Assembly: GCF_900111985.1 (NCBI RefSeq)
Contig: NZ_FOKI01000001.1
Coordinates: 101,837-165,836 of the forward strand
Source of the DNA: Clostridium frigidicarnis
Lineage (GTDB): Bacteria; Bacillota; Clostridia; Clostridiales; Clostridiaceae
Direction of reading: 5' to 3'
DNA length: 64,000 nucleotides
Part shown: one piece after another, positions 15,050-21,970 of the stretch
How the letters are laid out: each line of letters opens with the position of its first letter
Position numbering within the stretch: the first letter of the stretch is position 1
Program-made: the position numbers and the translations under genes
The notes under the pieces: generated by a model
The model's input: only the letters and a program-made list of their open reading frames with translations
What the model was told of the DNA's origin: nothing
Database searches by the model: none

Positions 15050-15377
15050 TTCTTCACCTCTTTAATTAAAATTACCTTGACTCTCTATTTTGATACAGGC
15101 TTGTCACTGTCTAGTTTTCCAACTGGCTAGATTGAGGTATTGGTCTTGGTACGCTGAATGCGATACTTCTCTGACCTTCTTTAGTAAAATATTATTTAGT
15201 TTTCAAAGAACGTCTCACTCTGTATTTTGAATCTAGGCTTGTGACTAGCATCGGCTACATTAAGACAACGAAAAAACCACCTAACTTCTAGATATATAAC
15301 TAAATATCTTTAAAAGATATTTAATCTATAACCTAATAGTTGGTGGCTCTGGCTCTAGCTCTGGCTCTCTGAATCGT
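15050..15377. other. Non-coding early leader with hairpin and repeats
   Basis: The stretch has three features. Two imperfect direct repeats of about 28 bases share TATTTTGA and AGGCTTGT (about 15080-15108 and 15218-15246). A long hairpin at about 15284-15350 has ends CCACCTAACT and AGTTGGTGG and an inner AAATATCTTT / AAAGATATTT stem. Runs of GAGCCA hexanucleotides (minus strand) lie at about 15345-15375. No gene is seen. It lies within the transcribed leader of the early operon. Confidence 0.6.
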
Positions 15378-15536
15378 CTAACTGGCGACCGGCTCTGGCT
15401 TTGGCTCTGGCTCGTTTTTAATTTCGATTTCATTTTTGCACTTTTTACACAAGAGATATACTCCCTCTATTTTTTTACTATCATCAATCATTAACATTTT
15501 GAACCCACATTGTGGACATATGAACCATCTCTTCAT
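15378..15536 (-). CDS. Cysteine-rich KTR-type zinc protein with Glu-Pro tail
   Basis: This 52-residue protein has CPQCG at residues 7-11 and CKKCK at residues 30-34 with conserved spacing, resembling the Cys_rich_KTR family found on clostridial mobile elements. The C-terminus is a short EPEPKPEP repeat encoded by GAGCCA hexanucleotides that continue past the stop. It is the first gene of the leftward transcript from the early promoter. An AGGTGA site precedes the ATG. Confidence 0.65.
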   Translation of the reverse strand: MKRWFICPQCGFKMLMIDDSKKIEGVYLLCKKCKNEIEIKNEPEPKPEPVAS

Positions 15537-15712
15537 AATCTAATCACCTTTGACATATCAATCGCTCCTTTTAAGTTGAATTCTATTAAGTAACATTCTT
15601 ATTTCTACTTCCTTTCTTTATGTATTTTTATTTATAATCAACTTGAATTGTTCAATTTATCATCCCCTCGTTTGTTTGCTTTGTTTTTTGTTTGTTCGCT
15701 TGGTATGTTTAT

Positions 15713-15741
15713 ATAATAACGCCATGGCGTAAACATATCAA
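15713..15741 (-). promoter_or_regulatory. Leftward early promoter overlapping operator O1
   Basis: The minus strand shows a -35 box TTGATA and a -10 box TATTAT separated by exactly 17 bases. The spacer is occupied by the palindrome ACGCCATGGCGT. Repressor bound here would block RNA polymerase directly, the expected arrangement for a lytic promoter. Confidence 0.7.
15717..15732. promoter_or_regulatory. Repressor operator O1
   Basis: TAACGCCATGGCGTAA is a palindrome except for one outer base pair. It lies between the -35 and -10 boxes of the leftward promoter. Its centre is 33 bases from that of O2, about three helical turns. Confidence 0.75.
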
Positions 15742-15749
15742 TCTTTAAA

Positions 15750-15765
15750 TTACGCCATGGCGTAA
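15750..15765. promoter_or_regulatory. Repressor operator O2
   Basis: TTACGCCATGGCGTAA is a perfect 16-bp palindrome just upstream of the leftward -35 box. It has the same sequence as O1 apart from one base. Confidence 0.75.
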
Positions 15766-15812
15766 AATTAAGAAAGATTATCTCCTATTTTCTGAATATA
15801 TCTCTTAATTCC

Positions 15813-15841
15813 TTGACTTATCAAATAATTATATATATATT
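15813..15841 (+). promoter_or_regulatory. Rightward repressor promoter
   Basis: A -35 box TTGACT and a -10 box TATATT are separated by 17 bases. The start point would fall near 15848, inside operator O3, which suggests the repressor regulates its own gene. Confidence 0.65.
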
Positions 15842-15845
15842 ATTA

Positions 15846-15861
15846 TTATGCTATAGCGTAA
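15846..15861. promoter_or_regulatory. Repressor operator O3 (degenerate)
   Basis: TTATGCTATAGCGTAA keeps the outer arms of the O2 palindrome but differs in the centre, which predicts weaker binding. It covers the start region of the repressor transcript. Confidence 0.65.
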
Positions 15862-15880
15862 TAATAAGGAGTGATATGTA

Positions 15881-16243
15881 TTGCTTAAATTTAGTAAAGA
15901 AAGATTGAAAGATGCTATGCTTAGTGAAGGATTTGATGTCAAGCATCTGGCGGAGAAGTCTAGTGTGGGTGTTACTACAATATATGAAATATTAAATGGT
16001 AAAAAGAAAAACCCAAAATCTGAAACATTAAGTAAATTAGCTTATGCCATGGGAATCGCTGTTGAGGATTTCTTTTTTGATGATGCATTCCCACTTGATG
16101 ATGAATTTAACAAAAGCGTATATGATAGACCAATAAATAAATTAGAAAGTGACTGGAGGAAAAGAGTTGATAAAATAAATAATCTTGATCCAGCCACTAA
16201 AAAAATGATTGAAAAAATGGTTGATGCCGCATTAGATGAATAA
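15881..16243 (+). CDS. CI-like prophage repressor, XRE family
   Basis: The 120-residue protein has an N-terminal helix-turn-helix (GFDVKHLAEKSSVGVTTIYE) with the XRE pattern and a C-terminal helical part that may form dimers. It lacks the peptidase domain of lambda CI, so RecA-dependent self-cleavage is not expected and induction may need the antirepressor. The start is a TTG preceded by AAGGAG at normal spacing; no in-frame ATG lies close by. It is transcribed away from the early operon, with three operators between. Confidence 0.88.
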   Translation: MLKFSKERLKDAMLSEGFDVKHLAEKSSVGVTTIYEILNGKKKNPKSETLSKLAYAMGIAVEDFFFDDAFPLDDEFNKSVYDRPINKLESDWRKRVDKINNLDPATKKMIEKMVDAALDE

Positions 16244-16330
16244 TTGTATAGTTAATAATATTTCTCTTAATCTCCTATTCTCATTTTGAAGCTTTTTAAT
16301 TTTCTTTTTTATTATTCTTTTATTTGACAT
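16232..16330 (-). CDS. Antisense microprotein, coiled coil (32 aa)
   Basis: A 32-residue frame (MSNKRIIKKKIKKLQNENRR, then LREILL) starts at 16330 behind a GGGGG-containing ribosome site. Its last 12 bases overlap the end of the repressor gene in the opposite direction. The heptad pattern and basic N-terminus resemble a minimal leucine zipper. It is short, so the call is tentative. Confidence 0.35.
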   Translation of the reverse strand: MSNKRIIKKKIKKLQNENRRLREILLTIQLFI

Positions 16331-16411
16331 TGTGTTCGCCCCCTTGACTATATTTTAACAGAAATTTTACCACATGCAGTTGTATTTCCGACAAATGGCA
16401 ATATTTATGCA

Positions 16412-18337
16412 ATGAAATTACGACATATTTTTTATATAATTTTTATTATGAAATTAAAATTAATGAGAATAAAAAAGAGATTAACACAAGGTCAACTAGG
16501 AATTAGAATAGGAGTAACCCAACAATGTATAAGCAAAATAGAAAATGGTAATACCGGTAGGGTCACTTTAGAAAAAGTTCAAGAGTTTGCTAAAACATTC
16601 AATATGTGTGAATTGGATTTTACAGCTATGTTATTAAATCATGAATGCCCACATATGTGCAGTTTATGGAGGAAGGAAGGGGGAAATATGAAAAATAAAT
16701 CTGCTATATATATAAGAGTTAGTACACATTATCAAATCGATAAGGATAGTTTACCTTTGCAACGTAAAGACATGATAAACTATTCTAAGTTTGCACTTAA
16801 TATTGAGGATTATGAAATATTTGAGGATGCTGGTTTATCTGCTAAGAATACAGATAGACCAGCTTTCCAAGACATGATGAAAAGGATTAGAAATAATGAG
16901 TTTACCCATGTTTTGGTTTGGAAGATAGATAGAATTAGTAGAAATCTATTAGATTTTTGCGACATGTATAATGAGTTTAAAAAATATAATGTATGCTTTG
17001 TAAGCAAGAATGAACAATTTGATACATCTAGTGCCATGGGCGAAGCTATGTTAAAGATAATATTAGTGTTTGCAGAATTAGAACGTAAATTAACAGGTGA
17101 AAGAGTTAAAGCCACTATGCTTTCTAGGGCTAATGAAGGTAAATGGAATGGTGCTCCTGTGCCTTTAGGCTATAAATGGGATAAGGTTGCTAAATTTCCT
17201 ATTATAGATGAAATTGAAGCTAAAACTATTAAACTAATATATAGTGAATATCTTTCTAAAAAATCTACTACAGCAATAAGAGAATTACTAAATTATAATA
17301 ATATAAGAACTAAAAGAGGTGGAAGTTGGACTACCAAAACTATAAGTGATATTATAAGAAATCCTTTTTATAAAGGCACTTATAGATATAATTATAGAGA
17401 ATCTTCACGTGGCAAAGTAAAAGATGAAAAAGAATGGATAGTTGTTGAAGATAATCACTCCCCTATTGTATCTAAAGAGTTATGGGAACAATGCAATAAG
17501 ATAATGAATATAAATTCACAACATAATAACAATGCTAACTTTAGAAAAAGTGGTATAGTCCATGTCTTCGCTTCTCTAATTAAGTGCGGTGAATGTGGTG
17601 GAACTTTGTACTCTAAACAAGATAAACCTAACCTAGATGGTTTTAGACCAACTATATATGTATGTAGTGGTAGATATAATAATTTGGGATGTAATCAGAA
17701 AACAATTAGTGATAAGATTGTAGGTACTTTTGTATTAACTTATGTGTCAAACATATTAAGATTATCTAAATCGCTTAAGAAATTAAGCAAAGAAGACTTT
17801 GAAAAAGAATTAATAAAAGGTCTTAAAAATGTAATAGGGATTGAAGATGTAGAAATTATATATAATGCTTGTAATGGTTTAGGGGATCTCGTTTTTAATA
17901 AAAAGAATAATGAAACCGAAATTGAAGATTATGAAATGGAGAATATAAAAAAAGAAATAGCAAAATATAAACGTGCTTTAGAAAGATTAGAAGATCTATA
18001 TTTATTCTCTGATGCTGGAATGAGTGAAAAAAACTATATAATTAAGAAAACTAAAATAAATGATAAGTTGGAAGAATTAAATAATAAAATAAAATCTTCT
18101 GCAGAAATAGAAGAAAACTTGAATTTAGATTTCTTTATGGATTTTGGAATATTAGCTTTAGACCATGTCTTTAAATCTAAGAAGATAGATTTTAAAGAAG
18201 TGATTAACAATGTAGGTAAAGAAATATTAAGAGATTTTATGAACTCTATTATAGATAATATAATAGTGAAAGATAAAAGAATAACCAGTGTAACATTTAA
18301 AAATGGCTTAACTAATAAATTTGTTTATGCGTCTTAA
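16412..18337 (+). CDS. Serine integrase of the prophage, with N-terminal HTH extension
   Basis: This is a large serine recombinase that should catalyse integration and excision. From the internal ATG at 16688 it is 549 residues, the usual size. The catalytic Ser is at residue 12 (IYIRVST), followed by KIDRISRN and ELERKLTGER of the resolvase domain, a recombinase domain, a zinc ribbon (CGECGG, then C and C further on) and a coiled coil. The open frame extends 92 codons upstream without a stop and encodes a separate XRE helix-turn-helix (MRIKKRLTQGQLGIRIGVT, then QQCISKIENG). A strong GGAGG-type site precedes 16688, so both a fused and a short form may be made. Confidence 0.92.
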   Translation: MKLRHIFYIIFIMKLKLMRIKKRLTQGQLGIRIGVTQQCISKIENGNTGRVTLEKVQEFAKTFNMCELDFTAMLLNHECPHMCSLWRKEGGNMKNKSAIYIRVSTHYQIDKDSLPLQRKDMINYSKFALNIEDYEIFEDAGLSAKNTDRPAFQDMMKRIRNNEFTHVLVWKIDRISRNLLDFCDMYNEFKKYNVCFVSKNEQFDTSSAMGEAMLKIILVFAELERKLTGERVKATMLSRANEGKWNGAPVPLGYKWDKVAKFPIIDEIEAKTIKLIYSEYLSKKSTTAIRELLNYNNIRTKRGGSWTTKTISDIIRNPFYKGTYRYNYRESSRGKVKDEKEWIVVEDNHSPIVSKELWEQCNKIMNINSQHNNNANFRKSGIVHVFASLIKCGECGGTLYSKQDKPNLDGFRPTIYVCSGRYNNLGCNQKTISDKIVGTFVLTYVSNILRLSKSLKKLSKEDFEKELIKGLKNVIGIEDVEIIYNACNGLGDLVFNKKNNETEIEDYEMENIKKEIAKYKRALERLEDLYLFSDAGMSEKNYIIKKTKINDKLEELNNKIKSSAEIEENLNLDFFMDFGILALDHVFKSKKIDFKEVINNVGKEILRDFMNSIIDNIIVKDKRITSVTFKNGLTNKFVYAS

Positions 18338-18364
18338 AGATTTTCAGCGTTAATTCCTTCTTGT

Positions 18365-18424
18365 TTATACAAACGGACAGCCCCAAGTCTCTATGTAATA
18401 TTTCAATTTTTTTGTATTCTCCAT
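18365..18424 (-). pseudogene. miaB: miaB 5' end, cut by the prophage
   Basis: The frame MENTKKLKYYIETWGC is the conserved start of MiaB, the radical SAM methylthiotransferase that converts i6A37 to ms2i6A37 in tRNAs. The family normally continues with QMNEEDSE. Here the protein changes after the Cys and stops three codons later. An AAGGAG site precedes the ATG at 18424. The crossover lies only about 30-60 bases from the integrase stop. The rest of miaB should lie beyond the other end of the prophage, outside this window. Confidence 0.85.
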
Positions 18425-18573
18425 TATGCCTCTCCTTATTTCCTGATTCTATTACGGCTTTTTTGAAATAATTCTTATATTAATTACTGTAGCCTATTAA
18501 CAAATTTCCTTTGTATTATAACATATTAAGCAATTTAAAATAAAGAGTATTCAAAGTATATATTTACATAAAA

Positions 18574-18612
18574 ATAAGGTAGCCTAAGGAATATTCCTAG
18601 ACTGCCTTTATT
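18574..18612. terminator. Terminator-like hairpin
   Basis: AAGGTAG...CTGCCTT with an inner CCTAAGGAATATTCCTAG stem. Related AGGTAG hairpins end several other transcripts in the window (21611, 54118, 59731). Confidence 0.5.
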
Positions 18613-18923
18613 CTTAAGAGGTTATATATGAATGTTTTTATAATTATTTACAATTTAATTTTAAAATATACTATCGGTTAAACAATTATTATTTAACTTT
18701 ACTTGTTAGAGGTTCTAAATTCATAGAACAAACTGCCCGATTTTTCTTTTATTTTTATTGATGTAACTGGATATAATAATTCTGTAACGGCCCATTGTAT
18801 TTATCTTTAACTTTTAATTTGTGTCGTCTTAACAATCTTTTGTAAAAAAATATGTATAACTCCTTGATATTAAGTATTTATACATGGTAACAAATACTAA
18901 CATGCTCTAACTTTCTGTATTAA

Positions 18924-18953
18924 AAAAGACACTAATCATTTAATGTCTTTTCT
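18924..18953. terminator. Terminator-like hairpin next to repeat A copy 1
   Basis: The stem is AAAGACA / TGTCTTT with a short AT loop. It is flanked by A-rich and T-rich runs and could act in both directions. It could end the DUF2935 transcript. Confidence 0.45.
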
Positions 18954-19004
18954 TTCCCTTATACTTTTTCTTAATTCTTATATTTCTTCGTCCTATATAA
19001 TAAT
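18950..19004. repeat. Dispersed repeat A, copy 1
   Basis: About 55 bases containing TTTTTCTTAATTCTTA. Close copies lie at 42368-42424 and 48248-48306. Each lies just downstream of a leftward gene. Read on the minus strand this copy encodes GRRNIRIKKKYKGKKRH and a stop. Confidence 0.6.
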
Positions 19005-19016
19005 AACAATACTTTA

Positions 19017-19946
19017 TTATACTTTTCCTGTTTTAAATATTTTTAATAATCGTAAATAGTGATTTGCTTCCCTTAAAGTGTGATCACCTAATAATGGTAT
19101 TATTATGGATTTAATCTTACAATCTACTAATCCTTGCGTACCTTGTTGCTTAAATTCTTTGATTTTTATAGTTGCTTTTAGACTATCCTCTGTAACTTCT
19201 GAAATTGGTAGTGTCATATCCATAGCTTTTATTGCCTCTTGAGTAAGTTTATCAAACTCGTTTCCAAAGTTATTTGCTGTATCTATAAGCTCGTTTTCAG
19301 TAGGATCAAGAAGCCCACGGATAAATTTGGAGTGTTCAGCCATAATTCTGTTCCAGAAAACTTCTTGATCATAAGCCTCTTTCTCCAAGTTGATATCTGC
19401 ATGATTTTGAAGTCTTTCAATTAGGTGATAATAAAACTTTGCTTCTCTTAAAATATGGTCTATAAGCAAAGGAAAATTGTTTGTAAATATTTTACACGAT
19501 ATAACCCCTGATAATATCCAAGACTTAAACTCTGCTAACTTTAAAACCAGAGCCATAGCCCTCTCATTAAGCATAAACACTCTTTCTTCAAGTGTATGGT
19601 TAGCTTCAATTAACTTCTCTCCTGACAATACTGATTCTGCTTCCGTCAAATTAGTTTGAATTTCTACTCCTGTAAAGTATGATGAAGCCATTTCAGCTTT
19701 TAATGTAAATGGTGTTATTATTTCGCCAGACTGTAATATACTACTACTTACAACACCATTAGAAAAGAATATGGCATCTGCTAAAAGTTGGTCAAACTCC
19801 ATTCTAAACATATCTGCCTTACATATAAGATCTGAGTCCCTTTCTGTAAAACCTATTTCTAGGAAAAATGAATGTTCTTTCATAATCCTTGCAAAAAAGA
19901 GATGTAACTCTAAAGATTGTCGTACAAATTCAATACTAGATAGCAT
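19017..19946 (-). CDS. DUF2935 protein
   Basis: The 309-residue, almost all-helical protein consists of two similar halves. Each contains a HxxFxxxIMxEHSxF-type segment (LFFARIMKEHSFFLE near residue 17 and FWNRIMAEHSKFIRG in the second half) and a DHxLREAxxY segment. This is the DUF2935 duplication, a four-helix-bundle, possibly metal-binding fold of unknown function common in spore-formers. The conserved His and Glu could hold metal. It is a single-gene unit, with repeat A just after its stop. Confidence 0.85.
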   Translation of the reverse strand: MLSSIEFVRQSLELHLFFARIMKEHSFFLEIGFTERDSDLICKADMFRMEFDQLLADAIFFSNGVVSSSILQSGEIITPFTLKAEMASSYFTGVEIQTNLTEAESVLSGEKLIEANHTLEERVFMLNERAMALVLKLAEFKSWILSGVISCKIFTNNFPLLIDHILREAKFYYHLIERLQNHADINLEKEAYDQEVFWNRIMAEHSKFIRGLLDPTENELIDTANNFGNEFDKLTQEAIKAMDMTLPISEVTEDSLKATIKIKEFKQQGTQGLVDCKIKSIIIPLLGDHTLREANHYLRLLKIFKTGKV

Positions 19947-20185
19947 AGTTAACCTTCCTTAATATAACAATTATTCACTGATGTCATTATATTAATTCTA
20001 TACATAAAATGTTACTATTACATTTCTCCAAATTATTAAATATATTAATCTAGAATAATTTGTTCAATACTGTATTATCTAGTTTCCAAAAAACAATGCT
20101 TGTATTTTTATGACGTTTTATAAGAAATATTCCGGCATAACTTATTAAGTAATTAATATACTTACTTTCTATAAGAAATTGTTTT

Positions 20186-20214
20186 AATCAATAAGGTAGA
20201 TTATTGATTTTTTT
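20186..20214 (+). terminator. Orphan rightward terminator 1
   Basis: AATCAATAA / TTATTGATT perfect 9-bp stem followed by a T run. No rightward gene lies upstream within 1.8 kb. Confidence 0.6.
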
Positions 20215-20250
20215 CTGTTGCATATAATTTAGCTCAATTTACTCCAATAG

Positions 20251-20290
20251 AATAAATCTTACTCCTTTGATAGTAAGGTTTATTTTTTTA
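20251..20290 (+). terminator. Orphan rightward terminator 2
   Basis: AATAAATCTTACT / AGTAAGGTTTATT stem of 13 bp (one wobble pair) followed by a T-rich run. Confidence 0.6.
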
Positions 20291-20300
20291 CGAAGTTTTC

Positions 20301-20402
20301 TTATTTTATAATGTTTTTAATTTCTTGCTGCAATTGTGTTATATTTTTCATTCTTGCATCTCTTAGTTGGGTAAAAAGCTGTTGTACCTCTAGATTGCTA
20401 AT
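20301..20402 (-). pseudogene. C-terminal remnant, coat-protein-like
   Basis: An open frame without a start encodes NLEVQQLFTQLRDARMKN and then QLQQEIKNIIK before a stop. The QQLFTQLRDAR wording recalls C-termini of small CotF-type spore coat proteins, but the match is from memory and weak. A stop lies two codons upstream of it. Confidence 0.3.
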
Positions 20403-20549
20403 CTACAGTGTAAATCCTTTTGTTGATACTAAAATTAAAGAATATAAAAATAGAGTTATTAATTTTACTTAGCAATATGTTACATTAAATATGACATACA
20501 GTTGTCATATTTATAGTGTTAAAATAATGTTAAAAAGGAGGATTTAAGA

Positions 20550-21593
20550 ATGAAGAAAGTAATTAATGAATTCAAGACAAGCGGTGGTAAACATTGTATA
20601 ACTACTGCATTAAAACAAGTATTTGAATATTACAAATACCCACTTACAGAAGAAATGATTTTTGGAATTGGTTCAGGACTATCTTTTGTATATATTAATC
20701 TTGATAAATCTCCAATTGTATCTGGAAGAACTAAGCCTTTTGAGTTTGAAAAAAAACTTGGCGAAAGACTTAATATTGAAATAAATTGTAAATCAAGTAG
20801 TAAATATAAAACTGCGTTTGATAAAACACTAAAACTATTAGATGATAATAAACCAGTTTTAGTGTATGCAGATATGCCTTATCTTGATTATTTAAATTTA
20901 GGTGAAGATAGACATTTTGGTGGACACGCAGTAGTTATATTTGGATATGATAATGAAACAGAGAAGTTTTATATAAGTGATAGAGATAACTCTGATAATA
21001 CCATTAGAACACCAAATGGTTATATATCCAAAGATTATCATTTGGTAGATTATAAACAAGTAGAAATGGCTCGAAGTAGTAACCATAGACCTTTTCCTGC
21101 AAACAATAAATATCTTGATATAAAGTTTAATGATTACAAACAAGTGACATCATCTATCATATTTTCAGCAATAAAAGAAACTTGTGATAATATGTTAAAT
21201 GCTCCTGCACAATTGTTGGGGTTAAATGGTATCAATAAATTTTCTAAAGAAATATTAAAGTGGAGTAAATTTAATGAAGAAAAATTAAAAATAGCAGGAA
21301 TTACAAATTATTTCATGATTAATGCTGATGGTGGAACAGGTGGTGGTATTTTCAGAAAGATGTATGGAGATTTTTTAATACAGGCAAGTAAAATTGTTAG
21401 TTGTGAAGAAATGGAACAATTAGGTATCGAATATATCACAATTTCCAACAAATGGGACAAAGTTGGAAATTTGATGTGGAGACTATCTGAAACAACGGAT
21501 AGACAATTACTAAAGGAAATGTCGGATATAATAAAAGAAATACATACAAACGAAACTCATGTATTAACTAAATTACAAGAAATAATTAAATAA
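20550..21593 (+). CDS. BtrH N-domain / DUF4872 protein (cysteine-peptidase-like fold)
   Basis: This 347-residue protein opens with a GKHCITTALKQVF segment, the BtrH_N-type start with a conserved Cys near residue 16. A later HFGGHAVVIFGYD block resembles the His region of C39-type transferases and peptidases, and the C-terminal half matches the DUF4872 partner domain. BtrH in butirosin synthesis transfers an acyl chain from a carrier protein; relatives in other bacteria are uncharacterised. An AAAGGAGG site precedes the ATG. No biosynthetic neighbours are present, so the substrate is unknown. Confidence 0.8.
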   Translation: MKKVINEFKTSGGKHCITTALKQVFEYYKYPLTEEMIFGIGSGLSFVYINLDKSPIVSGRTKPFEFEKKLGERLNIEINCKSSSKYKTAFDKTLKLLDDNKPVLVYADMPYLDYLNLGEDRHFGGHAVVIFGYDNETEKFYISDRDNSDNTIRTPNGYISKDYHLVDYKQVEMARSSNHRPFPANNKYLDIKFNDYKQVTSSIIFSAIKETCDNMLNAPAQLLGLNGINKFSKEILKWSKFNEEKLKIAGITNYFMINADGGTGGGIFRKMYGDFLIQASKIVSCEEMEQLGIEYITISNKWDKVGNLMWRLSETTDRQLLKEMSDIIKEIHTNETHVLTKLQEIIK

Positions 21594-21610
21594 TACAGTA
21601 TGTTATATAC

Positions 21611-21648
21611 AAATAGGTAGTCATATTAAGAAGACTACCTATTTTTAC
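21611..21648 (+). terminator. Terminator of the BtrH-like gene
   Basis: AAATAGGTAGTC / GACTACCTATTT stem followed by TTT. It is symmetric enough also to serve the short leftward gene at 21648. Confidence 0.75.
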
Positions 21649-21833
21649 TAATTAGTACCTTTCCTAGCCCTTATTTCTTTTCTAATTTCATCAACTTCTT
21701 TTTCTTCATCAATAAACTCTTTCATTTTGATTTCTATCCACCCAGAAATTGAAGTACCATATTTGGATGCATGATTACAAAATTCTTCTAAGATTTCAGG
21801 ATCTAATGTTATATTTAACTTCTTTTTACCCAT
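21648..21833 (-). CDS. DUF6364-like ribbon-helix-helix protein (61 aa)
   Basis: KKLNITLDPEILEEFCNHASKYG, cut here to its strand and first helix, fits a ribbon-helix-helix fold. The second helix is followed by a charged tail. Such proteins are often antitoxins or small DNA-binding regulators, but no toxin gene is adjacent. A GGGGGG-type ribosome site precedes the ATG at 21833. Confidence 0.65.
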   Translation of the reverse strand: MGKKKLNITLDPEILEEFCNHASKYGTSISGWIEIKMKEFIDEEKEVDEIRKEIRARKGTN

Positions 21834-21970
21834 AAAAAAATCCCCCCTATTGGAGATTATACAACATTATTTTCTTATTGTCTTTTTTGTAATCATTCAC
21901 ATATATTCATACGTACATAGTATGCATTTGCAATACCCATAGGCTAATTTATCATATAAACAAACTTACT

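Larger units (their letters stand above)
1..18380. mobile_element. Prophage, early/regulatory/packaging half, inserted in miaB
   Basis: From left to right the genes are terminase, HNH nuclease, recombinases, small phage proteins, replication genes, antirepressor, divergent repressor switch and serine integrase. This is the layout of a temperate siphovirus of Firmicutes. The right boundary lies between the integrase stop (18337) and the truncated miaB start region (18365-18424). The left boundary and the portal, capsid, tail and lysis genes are outside the window. The exact crossover base cannot be read from one junction; it should lie near the codon for the first cysteine of MiaB, about 18370-18380. 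Confidence 0.93.
18425..19016. other. Intergenic region upstream of miaB
   Basis: There is no gene. It should contain the miaB promoter (transcribed leftward), a hairpin at 18574-18612 of the AAGGTAG / CTGCCTT type, a second hairpin at 18924-18953, and one copy of a dispersed repeat at 18950-19004. Confidence 0.6.
19947..20549. other. Intergenic region with orphan terminators and a gene remnant
   Basis: There is no intact gene. It has two rightward terminator hairpins (20186-20214 and 20251-20290) with no rightward gene in front of them, and a short leftward remnant at 20301-20402. The promoter of the BtrH-like gene should lie at about 20430-20530. Confidence 0.5.

Noticed and set aside
15195..15215. 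TTAGTTTTCAAAGAACG, which resembles rRNA-operon spacer sequence
   Set aside because: No rRNA or tRNA gene is nearby and the stretch is short; it is treated as part of the prophage leader.
1..18380. Left attachment site of the prophage
   Set aside because: The left boundary is outside the window; nothing at base 1 resembles a junction.
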